Part shown: positions 16,397 through 25,209 of the stretch, piece after piece
How positions within the stretch are numbered: the stretch's first letter is position 1
Layout of the letters: every line of letters starts with the position of its first letter
NCBI GenBank assembly: GCA_031271965.1
Contig: JAISUS010000017.1
Span: 54,110 to 118,109, forward strand
Source of the DNA: Prevotella sp.
Lineage (GTDB): Bacteria > Bacteroidota > Bacteroidia > Bacteroidales > Dysgonomonadaceae
Length of the DNA: 64,000 nucleotides
Direction: 5' to 3'
The notes under the pieces: generated by a model
What the model was told of the DNA's origin: nothing
Seen by the model: only the letters and a program-made list of their open reading frames with translations
Databases searched by the model: none
Translations under genes and position numbers: made by a program

Positions 16397-16924
16397 TCAG
16401 GTATTATATACGATACTGTATATCTTACTCCTTATTTCTATCAGATCACGTTCAACATTCAGATCACCATAAGTCATTAGCTTCATGGGAATAGCCAGTC
16501 CGTCGCTGAGGTATGCCGGCTGTTGGTATTGCACATTTTCCCATAATTTATACCCTAAACGTTGGTAAAAGCCAATACGGCGTTCTGATAATATAGTAGT
16601 CGGCAATTCCACCTCTAAGATGATAGGCTTAGCCGATTTTTGAAATAGTTCCATAACCTTACGGCCGTATCCTCCATTACGAAACTCAGGAGCGATAGCA
16701 AAATGCTCTGCAAATATAAATTTATCTATATCCCAATATGTTAGAAAACCGACAAGGCGTCCTTCTTCGATAGCCACGTCTATAAAGAAAAGGCCGTTGT
16801 TTTCATACAAATCCTGCATCTTTTTAACCGGGCGGCGTTCGCTCGGAGGGAAAGACTCTATATATAGATTTTCTACAAACGATACTTCTTCAATATCAGA
16901 CAAATCTAAATTTCTAAGTTCCAT
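16397..16924 (-). CDS. GNAT-family N-acetyltransferase
   Basis: 175 residues. The acetyl-CoA-binding core is visible as FAIAPEFRNGGYGRKVMELF (motif A, near residues 75-94). Before it is LVGFLTYWDIDKFIFAEHFA, and after it are IILEVELP and RIGFYQRLGYKLWENVQYQQPA. The substrate is unknown. It starts 28 bases after ftsE on the same strand and is probably the last gene of the hisA-hisF-hisIE-ftsE-GNAT transcript. It is a cytoplasmic enzyme with no export signal. Confidence 0.85.
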   Translation of the reverse strand: MELRNLDLSDIEEVSFVENLYIESFPPSERRPVKKMQDLYENNGLFFIDVAIEEGRLVGFLTYWDIDKFIFAEHFAIAPEFRNGGYGRKVMELFQKSAKPIILEVELPTTILSERRIGFYQRLGYKLWENVQYQQPAYLSDGLAIPMKLMTYGDLNVERDLIEIRSKIYSIVYNT

Positions 16925-16952
16925 TTTATTAATATTTTATCGTTAGTCAAAC

Positions 16953-17645
16953 TTAACTATTTAGTTTAACTTCCTTCAAATAACCATCTTCACATTTAAC
17001 GATACGACCGGGATATTTTTGAACAATAGCATAATTATGAGTAGACATAACAACAGCCGTTCCTTCACCGGCTATGTCATGCAATAACTGCACGATCTGG
17101 CGCCCCATTTCGGGGTCAAGATTTCCCGTAGGCTCATCCGCAAGAATTATCTCAGGAGAATTCAACAAAGCACGCGCTATCACAATACGTTGTTGCTCAC
17201 CACCCGAAAGCTCATGCGGCATTTTATATCCTTTGTTTTGCATACCTACCTGAGTTAATACCTCATTGATACGTATATCGATCAAACCTTTATTCTTCCA
17301 TCCGGTAGCACGAAGCACAAACTCAAGATTTTTCTCCACAGAACGGTCTGTCAAAAGCTGAAAATCCTGAAACACAATACCAACTTTGCGCCTCAGGTAT
17401 GGTATTTGCTTTTTCTTTATATTTTCCAGTTCGTAGTCAAATACCCGTCCATGCCCTTTTTCAAAAGGGATTTCCCGATAAATACTCTTCAAAAAGGTAC
17501 TTTTCCCTGAACCCACTTTTCCTATCAGATATACAAAATCACCTTCGCTGATAGAAATATTCACATCGCTGAGTATCGTATTTCCGTCACGGCCAAGATC
17601 TACGCCTTCATATTCTACAATTACTTCTTTTTCTTTGTCCATCAC
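16953..17645 (-). CDS. ftsE: Cell-division ABC ATPase FtsE
   Basis: 230 residues of a single ABC ATPase domain. Walker A is [11 protein letters not shown], with [16 protein letters not shown] as Q-loop, the signature LSGGEQQR, Walker [15 protein letters not shown] and the switch His in STHNYAI. The strict FtsE-like features are the FQDFQLL loop and the short length. FtsE pairs with FtsX to activate peptidoglycan hydrolases at division, but ftsX is not adjacent here. It lies 45 bases after hisIE in the same direction. Calling it FtsE rather than a LolD-type ATPase is likely but not certain. Confidence 0.75.
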   Translation of the reverse strand: MMDKEKEVIVEYEGVDLGRDGNTILSDVNISISEGDFVYLIGKVGSGKSTFLKSIYREIPFEKGHGRVFDYELENIKKKQIPYLRRKVGIVFQDFQLLTDRSVEKNLEFVLRATGWKNKGLIDIRINEVLTQVGMQNKGYKMPHELSGGEQQRIVIARALLNSPEIILADEPTGNLDPEMGRQIVQLLHDIAGEGTAVVMSTHNYAIVQKYPGRIVKCEDGYLKEVKLNS

Positions 17646-17690
17646 TATTCTTTATCGAAGAATTAATAATTAACGGCAAACCTACAAAAA

Positions 17691-18287
17691 TTATTTCTTG
17701 TGCCTTTTCTGAAGCTCTCTTGCTAAATCCTCAATACTTAAACCTTTGGATGTAAGCAACACAATAAGGTGATAAAGCATATCGGCGGATTCGTATATCA
17801 ACCTGTCGTCTGTTCCATTGCATGCCTCTATTACAGATTCCAGGGCCTCCTCTCCCACCTTCTGCGCCATACGGTTAATACCCGACCGGAACAACGATGT
17901 TGTATAAGATCCTTCGGGCATTTCGCTATACCGTTTCTCAATAAAGTGTTGAAGGTACTTCAAAAACATAATATCCTCTTTATTTTCTTCATCGAAACAT
18001 GTATCAGCACCGGTATGGCAAACAGGCCCGACAGGATTCACCTTGATTAACAGAGTATCGTGGTCGCAATCATCTTTTATACTGAGCACATTCAGAAAAT
18101 TACCACTCTCCTCCCCCTTTGTCCAAAGACGTTGTTTGGTCCGGCTATAAAATGTTACTTTGCCTATATCCTGAGTCTTCTTCAATGCTTCCTCATTCAT
18201 ATAGCCAAGCATCAACACCTTATTCGTTTCGTTATCCTGTATGATTGCGGGGATCAGCCCACCTACTTTTTCAAAATCAAGAGTCAT
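17691..18287 (-). CDS. hisIE: Bifunctional phosphoribosyl-AMP cyclohydrolase / phosphoribosyl-ATP pyrophosphatase
   Basis: 198 residues with two domains. HisI is N-terminal, with [19 protein letters not shown], the metal-binding DDCDHDT, and [11 protein letters not shown]. HisE is C-terminal (about residues 105-198), with [28 protein letters not shown] and the ESADMLYHL helix. It carries out steps two and three of histidine biosynthesis. Its ATG overlaps the hisF stop codon by four bases, as usual for translationally coupled his genes. It is followed by ftsE. Confidence 0.95.
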   Translation of the reverse strand: MTLDFEKVGGLIPAIIQDNETNKVLMLGYMNEEALKKTQDIGKVTFYSRTKQRLWTKGEESGNFLNVLSIKDDCDHDTLLIKVNPVGPVCHTGADTCFDEENKEDIMFLKYLQHFIEKRYSEMPEGSYTTSLFRSGINRMAQKVGEEALESVIEACNGTDDRLIYESADMLYHLIVLLTSKGLSIEDLARELQKRHKK

Positions 18288-19036
18288 CTCACATTTATAT
18301 TTTGTTCTTTCAAATATTCTTTCAAATCTTTTATCTTTATTTCTCCGAAGTGAAATACACTGGCAGCCAGTGCAGCGTCCACCTTACCTTCGATAAACAC
18401 ATCTCTGAAATGTTCCATTGCCCCGGCTCCACCCGAAGCTATAACAGGTATATTCAAAGTTTCGGACAATCGGCGCAAAGCCTCGTTTGCGTATCCCGTC
18501 TTTACTCCGTCGTGATTCATACTGGTAAAGAGAATTTCTCCGGCACCAAGGTTTTCGGCTTCCTTTGCCCACGAGAACAACTCCTTATTTGTCTTATTCC
18601 GTCCACCGCTTGTATAGCACGACCAGACATTATCCTCAAAATTAGCATCTATTGCGCAAACACATACCTGCGAACCGAAATTTTTTGCAATATCTTCAAT
18701 TATTTTTGGATTCCTTATAGCCGTAGAGTTCACAGATATTTTATCGGCTCCTGCATTCAAGAGACGGTCTACATCTGAAAGTTCATTGATTCCCCCACCG
18801 ATAGTAAACGGAATATTGATATTTGCAGCAATACGCTTTACTAATTCGGTAAAGGTCTTACGCTCTTCATATGATGCTGTAATATCAAGGAAAACAAGCT
18901 CGTCAGCTCCTTGTTCACTATATTGAACCCCCAATTCCACAGGGTCGCCCGCATCGCGGAAATTAACAAAGTTGACGCCTTTTACGGTTTTCCCATCTTT
19001 TACATCAAGGCAGGGTATTATTCTTTTTGCTAGCAT
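18284..19036 (-). CDS. hisF: Imidazole glycerol phosphate synthase cyclase subunit
   Basis: 250 residues of the HisF (beta/alpha)8 barrel. It starts [20 protein letters not shown] and carries the catalytic Asp pair in CLDVKDG and in the [10 protein letters not shown] and [11 protein letters not shown] loops. [13 protein letters not shown] binds the phosphate. It forms a complex with HisH, the glutaminase, but no hisH gene is found next to it. It overlaps hisIE by four bases and lies eight bases after hisA. Confidence 0.96.
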   Translation of the reverse strand: MLAKRIIPCLDVKDGKTVKGVNFVNFRDAGDPVELGVQYSEQGADELVFLDITASYEERKTFTELVKRIAANINIPFTIGGGINELSDVDRLLNAGADKISVNSTAIRNPKIIEDIAKNFGSQVCVCAIDANFEDNVWSCYTSGGRNKTNKELFSWAKEAENLGAGEILFTSMNHDGVKTGYANEALRRLSETLNIPVIASGGAGAMEHFRDVFIEGKVDAALAASVFHFGEIKIKDLKEYLKEQNINVR

Positions 19037-19044
19037 TCGCTTAT

Positions 19045-19764
19045 TTAATTATGACTACTCAATTCTTTTAATGTCACCCTATTTTCATAGATAGCTTTTC
19101 CCAAAATAACTGCCGGAAGTCCCGCTTTCTCCAGGTCTGTAATATCTTGAAAACAGCTTACACCTCCACTTGCTATCAAATACAAATCAGGATAAGCCGT
19201 CAGTATATCTTTATACAGATCGATAGAGGGGCCTTGCAACATACCATCTTTACTGATATCCGTGCAAACAACTTTCGATAGTCCGTCTTTTCTATATTCA
19301 TCTAAAAATGATAAAATATCTATCGAGGTAGATTCCTGCCAACCGGAAACTGCTATTTTATGATCTTTACAATCAGCGCCAAGTATGATTTTTTCACTGC
19401 CATACCTTGCAACCCAGCTAAGAAATAAATCTTTATTCCTTACGGCAACACTTCCTCCGGTAACCATCGACGCACCTGAATTAAAGACAATATCCAGATC
19501 TTTGTCGCTCTGTACCCCACCTCCAAAATCAATTACCAATGATGTCTGTGTTGCTATTCTTTGCAACACATTGTAGTTGACAACATGCTTCGCCTTAGCT
19601 CCGTCAAGATCTACCAGATGCAAACGTTTAAGCCCTGCATCTTCAAACATTTTTGCGACCGCCAAAGGATCTTCGTTATATACTTTTTTAGCTTCATAAT
19701 CTCCTTGCGAAAGACGGACACATTTACCATCGATAAGGTCTATTGCCGGAATAATTTCTATCAT
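19045..19764 (-). CDS. hisA: Phosphoribosylformimino-5-aminoimidazole carboxamide ribotide isomerase
   Basis: 239 residues from the ATG at 19764; the frame extends 15 codons further upstream, but [21 protein letters not shown] is the conserved N-terminus. The catalytic Asp pair is in AIDLIDG and [13 protein letters not shown], with phosphate loops IDFGGGVQS and [11 protein letters not shown]. It catalyses the ProFAR isomerisation of histidine biosynthesis. It heads the hisA-hisF-hisIE run. hisH, which usually precedes hisA in relatives, is missing; the next gene upstream is a divergent GNAT gene. Confidence 0.95.
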   Translation of the reverse strand: MIEIIPAIDLIDGKCVRLSQGDYEAKKVYNEDPLAVAKMFEDAGLKRLHLVDLDGAKAKHVVNYNVLQRIATQTSLVIDFGGGVQSDKDLDIVFNSGASMVTGGSVAVRNKDLFLSWVARYGSEKIILGADCKDHKIAVSGWQESTSIDILSFLDEYRKDGLSKVVCTDISKDGMLQGPSIDLYKDILTAYPDLYLIASGGVSCFQDITDLEKAGLPAVILGKAIYENRVTLKELSSHN

Positions 19765-19876
19765 TATTAAAATAACATTACAAAATGATAATTGCGTAAA
19801 GATAAGCAAAAGTGACGGGGTTTGCTCTCTTGATTGGCATATAAATCATATATTTGCTATCTGAAAAATAATAAAT

Positions 19877-20281
19877 ATGATAATAACAGAAGCCCCCTAT
19901 CAAGAAGTATTACAGTTGAGGCAAACCGTAATGTACCCAAATTATGAGATTGATTTTGTTAAACTTCCTGATGATGACAAAGGGTTGCACATCGGTGCAT
20001 ATGAATATGAAGAATTAATATCAGTCATGTCTATATTCCTGCAAGACAGAGCTATTCAATTTCGCAAACTGGCAACACGTACCGACAAGCAAGGGATGGG
20101 ATATGCTTCCGGATTAATGCAATGGCTGATAGACTATGCAAATGACATGAAGTTTGAAAAAGTATGGTGTAATGCCCGTGTCGGAGCCACCGGATTTTAC
20201 AGGAAATTTGGTTACCAAGAGACAGGAACTTCTTTTCAGAAAAATGGATATGACTACATTATTATGGAAAAAATATTGTAA
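19877..20281 (+). CDS. GNAT-family N-acetyltransferase (ElaA-like size)
   Basis: 134 residues of the GNAT fold. FRKLATRTDKQGMGYASGLMQW (motif A with the G-x-G acetyl-CoA loop) spans about residues 55-76, and VWCNARVGATGFYRKFGYQE and IIMEKIL complete the fold. No substrate is evident. It is transcribed away from hisA, with the start 112 bases apart. It ends seven bases from the convergent MFS gene without a terminator in between. It is cytoplasmic. Confidence 0.82.
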   Translation: MIITEAPYQEVLQLRQTVMYPNYEIDFVKLPDDDKGLHIGAYEYEELISVMSIFLQDRAIQFRKLATRTDKQGMGYASGLMQWLIDYANDMKFEKVWCNARVGATGFYRKFGYQETGTSFQKNGYDYIIMEKIL

Positions 20282-20288
20282 ATATATT

Positions 20289-21701
20289 CTATCCATTTCT
20301 ATCCCGTTTTTTAACCCTGACTACATCACCTGCATCGGGTGCCAGCTTTGTATATCCATAAAGAGAAAGGACTCCCAGTATTCCTACGAAAATGAATGCC
20401 AGACGAAAATCGGCTACAGAATAATGATCTGTACTGCCATTTATCATATTTGAAAATCGGAGAAAAACAGCCCCGATGGCTATACCCATACCAATAGACA
20501 TCTGCTGCACCGTACTATATAATGTATTAGCGGCTGTCATATTAGGTTGCGGCACATCGGCAAAGGCTAATGTAGTAATAGCACTAAACTGCATGGAACG
20601 GAACATACCAGACAAGAACATCACTACCACAATAATAATAGTAGGAGTCTGAGGAAGAAGTAGTGACGTAAAGAAGGAAAACAATGCAACAAGTGCTCCG
20701 TTGACAATCAGCACCGTACGAAAATTGTAGTGTCGCATCACCCATATAGTCGCGGGTTTCATCGCCAAATTACCAGCCATTGTTGCCAGAAAAAGCATAC
20801 CCGACTGGAAAGGATTCAGGTCGAAGCCTTCCTGAAACATCAACGGAACTAAATAAGGCGCAACACCTATCACCATTCGCGACACGGACCCGGTAAATAT
20901 AGTAACCTTATAAGTAGGAATCCTTATTATGGAATAGTCAATCAGAGGATTGGAAATATGCCGGGAATATCTGACATTAAAAGCCAATAGCCCCAGACTA
21001 ACTACAAGCATAAGAATGGGGACATAAAAGGGAATTTCTGACCGGCTAAAGAGTTCCACCCCGTACATGAACCCGGCAAGAGCTGATCCACTCAATACAA
21101 ATCCGACTGCATCAAAGCGTCGCTTTACAGGCCTCTCCTCTTTTTCTTCCGGAATATGATACCAAGCCAACAATACACAGATAATACTGATAGGTATATT
21201 CAGGTAAAAAATCCAATGCCACGACCAATAAGTTGTCAGATACCCGCCAATTAAAGGCCCTAATATAGGAGCAACCAATGCCGGCCATGTAATATAGGCT
21301 ATTGCTGTCACCAGATTCTCTTTCGATGTTGTTTTCAGAACCGCAAGTCTACCCACGGGTGTCATCATAGCCCCCGCCATACCTTGCATGACACGAAAAA
21401 GAACAAACTGGGTTAAAGTCCGGGATGCACCGCACAGTATAGAAGCGACAATAAACAATACGATAGACGTACAAAACACTCTCCGGGTACCAAACCGGTC
21501 GGCAATCCATCCGCTTACAGGTATAAAAATAGCCAATGCTATAAGATATGACGTTATTCCCGCACTAAGATGCACGACATCCGTCCCAAACGACTTAGCC
21601 ATTGCAGGAATCGCTGTATTTACAGCTGTGGTATCGAGTCCCTGCATAAAAAAAGCAATGGCTACAATCAGAGAAATCGTGTAAGATTTATTTATTTTCA
21701 T
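20289..21701 (-). CDS. MFS efflux transporter, DHA2 (14-TM) family
   Basis: 470 residues with about 14 hydrophobic segments. The first helix contains MQGLDTTAVNTAIPAMAKSFG, the DHA2-family D1 motif. Motif A is WIADRFGTRRVF and motif C is LVAPILGPLIGGYLTTYWSW. Such EmrB/QacA-like proton antiporters export drugs, bile-like compounds or dyes from the cytoplasm. The usual EmrA/TolC partners are absent, so it may work alone. It is convergent with a GNAT gene and divergent from the YiiX-like gene, whose promoter lies at 21797-21828. Confidence 0.92.
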   Translation of the reverse strand: MKINKSYTISLIVAIAFFMQGLDTTAVNTAIPAMAKSFGTDVVHLSAGITSYLIALAIFIPVSGWIADRFGTRRVFCTSIVLFIVASILCGASRTLTQFVLFRVMQGMAGAMMTPVGRLAVLKTTSKENLVTAIAYITWPALVAPILGPLIGGYLTTYWSWHWIFYLNIPISIICVLLAWYHIPEEKEERPVKRRFDAVGFVLSGSALAGFMYGVELFSRSEIPFYVPILMLVVSLGLLAFNVRYSRHISNPLIDYSIIRIPTYKVTIFTGSVSRMVIGVAPYLVPLMFQEGFDLNPFQSGMLFLATMAGNLAMKPATIWVMRHYNFRTVLIVNGALVALFSFFTSLLLPQTPTIIIVVVMFLSGMFRSMQFSAITTLAFADVPQPNMTAANTLYSTVQQMSIGMGIAIGAVFLRFSNMINGSTDHYSVADFRLAFIFVGILGVLSLYGYTKLAPDAGDVVRVKKRDRNG

Positions 21702-21796
21702 TCAGTTGGCGACCTTTACTAAAATCGAACGCAAAGGTATAATTTCAACAAATAAAATATGGTTTTCAGTGTCTAAAAACGTCTGTCTCACAAAAA

Positions 21797-21828
21797 TTGT
21801 TTTCCTCTGAATATTTTTTATACTTTTG
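21797..21828 (+). promoter_or_regulatory. Promoter of the YiiX-like gene
   Basis: TTG at 21797-21799, 21 bases and TACTTTTG at 21821-21828 fit the Bacteroidetes consensus. The start site would be near 21835, about 18 bases before the ATG at 21853. Confidence 0.65.
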
Positions 21829-21852
21829 CATACAGCACAAATATAAAAAAGG

Positions 21853-22470
21853 ATGAAGCCGGAAAAACAAATCCATATCTGGATAATTTATCTGTGTGGT
21901 TTGTTTTTATCATGCGAACAATCCAATATAGAATCGGCCTGTACATTTCCCGAAAACATATTGCAAGAAGGAGATTTGGCTTTTCGCAAAGGCGATGGTT
22001 TAGCCAGTAGAATTATATTGAGTATTGACAAAAACAGCAACTACTCGCATATTGGTATAGTAGTAAGACATAACGAAAAATGGAAGATTATTCATGCTGT
22101 TCCCGGCGAACCCGATTTTGAAGGAGACAAAGACCGTGTAAAAATAGAAGATATACAGACTTATTTCAGTAAAAACCGGGCTCTCTCTGGAGCTATTCTG
22201 CGCACAAAAAACGACTCTATAGCTAAAGGAGCAGCACATAAAGCTTTCGACCTTTATCAACGAAACATTCTGTTCGACCACAGTTACAATCTTGAAGATA
22301 CTACAAAAATGTATTGCACAGAGTTGATTTACCATATATTTAAAAATACAGGAATAGACTTAACTCAGGGCCGTAGAAGCATTGTCAATTCATTCAGTTC
22401 AAATACCATATATATTTTACCATCCGACATACAAAAAAATTCAGAATTGAAACTTATATACAGCTTTTAA
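21853..22470 (+). CDS. YiiX/YebB-like NlpC/P60 cysteine hydrolase, lipoprotein
   Basis: 205 residues. The N-terminus is a short hydrophobic signal ending LFLSC (likely lipidated Cys at 20). The body follows the permuted NlpC/P60 pattern: LQEGDLAFRKGDGLASRI first, then YSHIGIVVRHNEKWKIIHAVPG carrying the conserved His, and MYCTELIYHIFKNTG carrying the catalytic Cys. Known relatives act on lipid, peptide or amide bonds in the envelope; the true substrate here is unknown. Because of the lipobox it should face the periplasm. It is followed after 32 bases by a small lipoprotein gene, likely in one transcript. Confidence 0.82.
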   Translation: MKPEKQIHIWIIYLCGLFLSCEQSNIESACTFPENILQEGDLAFRKGDGLASRIILSIDKNSNYSHIGIVVRHNEKWKIIHAVPGEPDFEGDKDRVKIEDIQTYFSKNRALSGAILRTKNDSIAKGAAHKAFDLYQRNILFDHSYNLEDTTKMYCTELIYHIFKNTGIDLTQGRRSIVNSFSSNTIYILPSDIQKNSELKLIYSF

Positions 22471-22502
22471 AAAATTATTTAATTAATTAAAGAATTACCA
22501 TT

Positions 22503-22910
22503 ATGAAAAAAAACATTTATTATTTGTTCGGCTTATTGGCTATGTGCGCACTTCTGTTCTCAGCTTGTTCTTCCAATTCACCAAGTGAAGCAGCTAAGAA
22601 ATACGCAAATTATCTTAAAAATGGAGATTTCGAAAAATGGGTCGACGGTGTAGCCTTTGGTGAAGACGCAACTGACGCTAATGTAAAGGCAGGTAAAGCA
22701 ATGCTCTTAGCTATGATGGAAGCAGGTAAAGAAAAATTGAATGAAAAAGGAGGAATAAAAGACATTGAAGCAGTTTCAGAAACCCTATCGGATGATGGCA
22801 AAACGGCCAAAGTCGCACTAAAAATGACCTACGGCGACGGAACGTCGGAAGAGAACAACATAGATATGATACAAGAAAACGGAACGTGGAAAATGCACAT
22901 GAAGAAATAG
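22503..22910 (+). CDS. DUF4878 lipoprotein
   Basis: 135 residues with lipobox LFSAC near residue 22. After it comes PSEAAKKYANYLKNGDFEKWVDGVAF, the start of a DUF4878 (NTF2-like) fold, ending in a strand TWKMHMKK. Its members are small periplasmic or surface lipoproteins of unknown function that are abundant in Bacteroidetes. It lies 32 bases after the YiiX-like gene and ends with a terminator at 22919-22945. No catalytic residues can be proposed. Confidence 0.82.
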   Translation: MKKNIYYLFGLLAMCALLFSACSSNSPSEAAKKYANYLKNGDFEKWVDGVAFGEDATDANVKAGKAMLLAMMEAGKEKLNEKGGIKDIEAVSETLSDDGKTAKVALKMTYGDGTSEENNIDMIQENGTWKMHMKK

Positions 22911-22918
22911 AATAAAGT

Positions 22919-22945
22919 AAAAGAGCCTGAATATCCGGCTCTTTT
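22919..22945. terminator. Bidirectional terminator
   Basis: AAAAGAGCC (22919-22927) pairs with GGCTCTTTT (22937-22945), with a T-run on the plus strand and a T-rich run on the minus strand. It separates the DUF4878 gene from the convergent CDF transporter gene. Confidence 0.85.
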
Positions 22946-22960
22946 TATTATATAATCTAA

Positions 22961-23947
22961 TTAGCTCTCTTTTGCTTCTATAAGCTTTTCTACCGTAAAA
23001 GGTTTTATATCTTTAAATGGCAGTTTCCTATACTTACATTCGGGCACTTTACACAAAGAACAAAAATGTTCGAGACAAGAATCAGAGTGTATGGAAACCA
23101 AAGCATTTTCGGGAAATATTGACAAGAGAGTGAGCCTCAACTCTTCACACGAAGAATGTCCTTCGTCTATATTGTAATACCAAGGGAGTGTCAAATCACA
23201 ATCTATAAAATAACTACTTCCGGACTTCAGCACTTTCAGATTGTGTATATCGATCCACTCCGGCTTTCGATTTTCATTGATAGCGGCGCATATCCTCTTC
23301 AACACTTCCTCGTCTGCTGTATCGATCAGGTTGTTTATTGTCTTCTTCAAAATGCCAATTCCGGTATAAGCAATAATAGCACCGAATATAATAGCTAATA
23401 CACTATCTACCCAAGTCAAACCTGTAAAATATAAAACAAGGAGCCCGGCAACCAGCCCTATTGTAGAATAAGTATCCGACTGCAAATGTTTCCCTCCGGC
23501 AACTAACGCGATAGAATCATACTTCTTTCCCTGATGAATACTGTACCATCCCAACAGATAATTTATCACACCGGATACTGCCACTATTATGATACCAATA
23601 TCAAGGCTTTCGATCACCGATGGATTAAATATCCGCCGAATACCCTCATAAATGATAATCCCCCCTGCCGTAAAAATAAGTATGCCTTCGATAGATGCAG
23701 ATATCAGCTCTATTTTTCCATGACCGAAAGGATGATCTTTATCTTTAGGCTTTGCTGCCAACCGTATAGCGTAAAGACTAATGAACCCGGCAACAACATT
23801 TACAATACTTTCCATCGCATCCGTTAGTATACCTACCGAATTTGTCAGAAAATAAGCCGTAAATTTTCCTATAAGAATGATTATTCCGCAAAAGACAACC
23901 GAAGCCTGAACTCGTTGCTTTATTTTATTTGGATGAGTAATGTTCAT
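22961..23947 (-). CDS. Cation diffusion facilitator (CDF) metal transporter
   Basis: 328 residues. It starts with about six transmembrane segments. The conserved DHPFGHGKIELISA is seen between helices, as are TDAMESIVNVV and LQSDTYSTIGLVAGL, which bear the Asp/His metal-binding residues of the transport site. The C-terminal cytoplasmic domain contains a Cys/His-rich tail, HSDSCLEHFCSLCKVPECKY. That tail is unusual and could be a metal sensor. It probably exports Zn, Fe or Mn against protons; the metal cannot be told. It is convergent with the DUF4878 gene and divergent from the GDPD gene. Confidence 0.9.
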   Translation of the reverse strand: MNITHPNKIKQRVQASVVFCGIIILIGKFTAYFLTNSVGILTDAMESIVNVVAGFISLYAIRLAAKPKDKDHPFGHGKIELISASIEGILIFTAGGIIIYEGIRRIFNPSVIESLDIGIIIVAVSGVINYLLGWYSIHQGKKYDSIALVAGGKHLQSDTYSTIGLVAGLLVLYFTGLTWVDSVLAIIFGAIIAYTGIGILKKTINNLIDTADEEVLKRICAAINENRKPEWIDIHNLKVLKSGSSYFIDCDLTLPWYYNIDEGHSSCEELRLTLLSIFPENALVSIHSDSCLEHFCSLCKVPECKYRKLPFKDIKPFTVEKLIEAKES

Positions 23948-24058
23948 TTATTCTAATCAATTCTCAAATTTACATTGTTTTTTTGCAAGATCATAAAAAA
24001 GCGAGGCTATTATCTTCTATTTTATTAAATTTGTACTTCTAATTTACAATGCCATTTT

Positions 24059-25087
24059 ATGAAAAAAATATTTCTACTTTCAGTCTTGTTACTCAATTTA
24101 ATTATATCATTTGCTCAATCAGGGAAAGAACTATTGACTTTAGACAACTATCTCATCCCCGTGAATAAAAAAGGAGCTATCATAGGTAAAATTGTCCCCC
24201 GTCCGCGAGAAAGAGTTACACTCAAAGATCCGTCTAATATATTTACGGTTAACAAGGAAGGTTATATCACTCTAAAGAAGAATATTTCTATAACAGAAAA
24301 GTCTCCCGAACATTTTCAAATAACATTACAGAACAACAAAGGTGAAAAGAAAATCTTTGTACTAGTAAAGGACAACTTCATACGGAATAAGGTTATAGCG
24401 CATCGTGGAGCATGGAAAAACCAAGATGCGAGCCAAAACTCAATGAAATCTCTAAAAAAAACAATCGAACTGGGATGTGAAGCCGCAGAATTTGACGTAT
24501 GGCTATCATCAGATAACACTCCGATACTATCACACGATCCATCGACAGGAGGCAAAAAAGTAGAAGAAACAACTGCCGAAGAACTGTTTAAGATAGCTCT
24601 TAAAGATGGAGACTTTGTTCCAAGCCTTGAAGAATATCTACTTCACATAAAAAGTCAGAACAAAACCCGTCTGGTTTTGGAAGTAAAAGCTTCTCAAAAA
24701 GGAAAAGAGCGTTGCGAGGCTGTCGCCGATTCATCGGTGCAGTTAGTACACAGATTAGGAGCACAAGCATGGGTGGACTATATTACATTCAACTTTGATG
24801 CCGCAATGCGCATACGGGAATTAGATCCTACTGCTAATATACTTTATCTGGAAGCGGATAAAAGCTTAGAAGAACTAAAAGCTGCAAAAATATCAGGGAT
24901 AGATTATCACTTTTCCCACTTTGAAAAAGATCCTGACCTCGTAAAAAAGGCAAACGCCTTAAATCTGAAAACAAACGTCTGGACTGTGAATAAAGAGGAA
25001 GATATGAAAACCTATATAAATATGGGATTGGACTACATTACGACAGATGAACCCGAACTATTATTGAAACTTGTGGAAAAACGATAA
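24059..25087 (+). CDS. Glycerophosphodiester phosphodiesterase family protein, secreted
   Basis: 342 residues. A signal peptide (about 20 residues, ending ISFAQ) is followed by an N-terminal part of about 95 residues that looks like a cadherin-like or Ig-like strand region. The GDPD TIM barrel then begins at VIAHRGAWKNQDASQNS, with metal-binding AAEFDVWLSSDNTPILSHDP and the later WTVNKEEDMKTYINMGLDYITTDEPE, all typical of the family. It hydrolyses glycerophosphodiesters to glycerol-3-phosphate, probably in the periplasm. A TAAATTTG at 24026-24033 could be its -7 box. Confidence 0.88.
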   Translation: MKKIFLLSVLLLNLIISFAQSGKELLTLDNYLIPVNKKGAIIGKIVPRPRERVTLKDPSNIFTVNKEGYITLKKNISITEKSPEHFQITLQNNKGEKKIFVLVKDNFIRNKVIAHRGAWKNQDASQNSMKSLKKTIELGCEAAEFDVWLSSDNTPILSHDPSTGGKKVEETTAEELFKIALKDGDFVPSLEEYLLHIKSQNKTRLVLEVKASQKGKERCEAVADSSVQLVHRLGAQAWVDYITFNFDAAMRIRELDPTANILYLEADKSLEELKAAKISGIDYHFSHFEKDPDLVKKANALNLKTNVWTVNKEEDMKTYINMGLDYITTDEPELLLKLVEKR

Positions 25088-25209
25088 TATAACATAGTCC
25101 GGCAGATTATCTATATAACCCTAAAAGATTATCAAAAAAGGATTTTTTTCATAAAAAAAGCTTTACTTTGCTTTTCAGTAAGTAGTTTTTTCAGCTTAAA
25201 AATTATACC

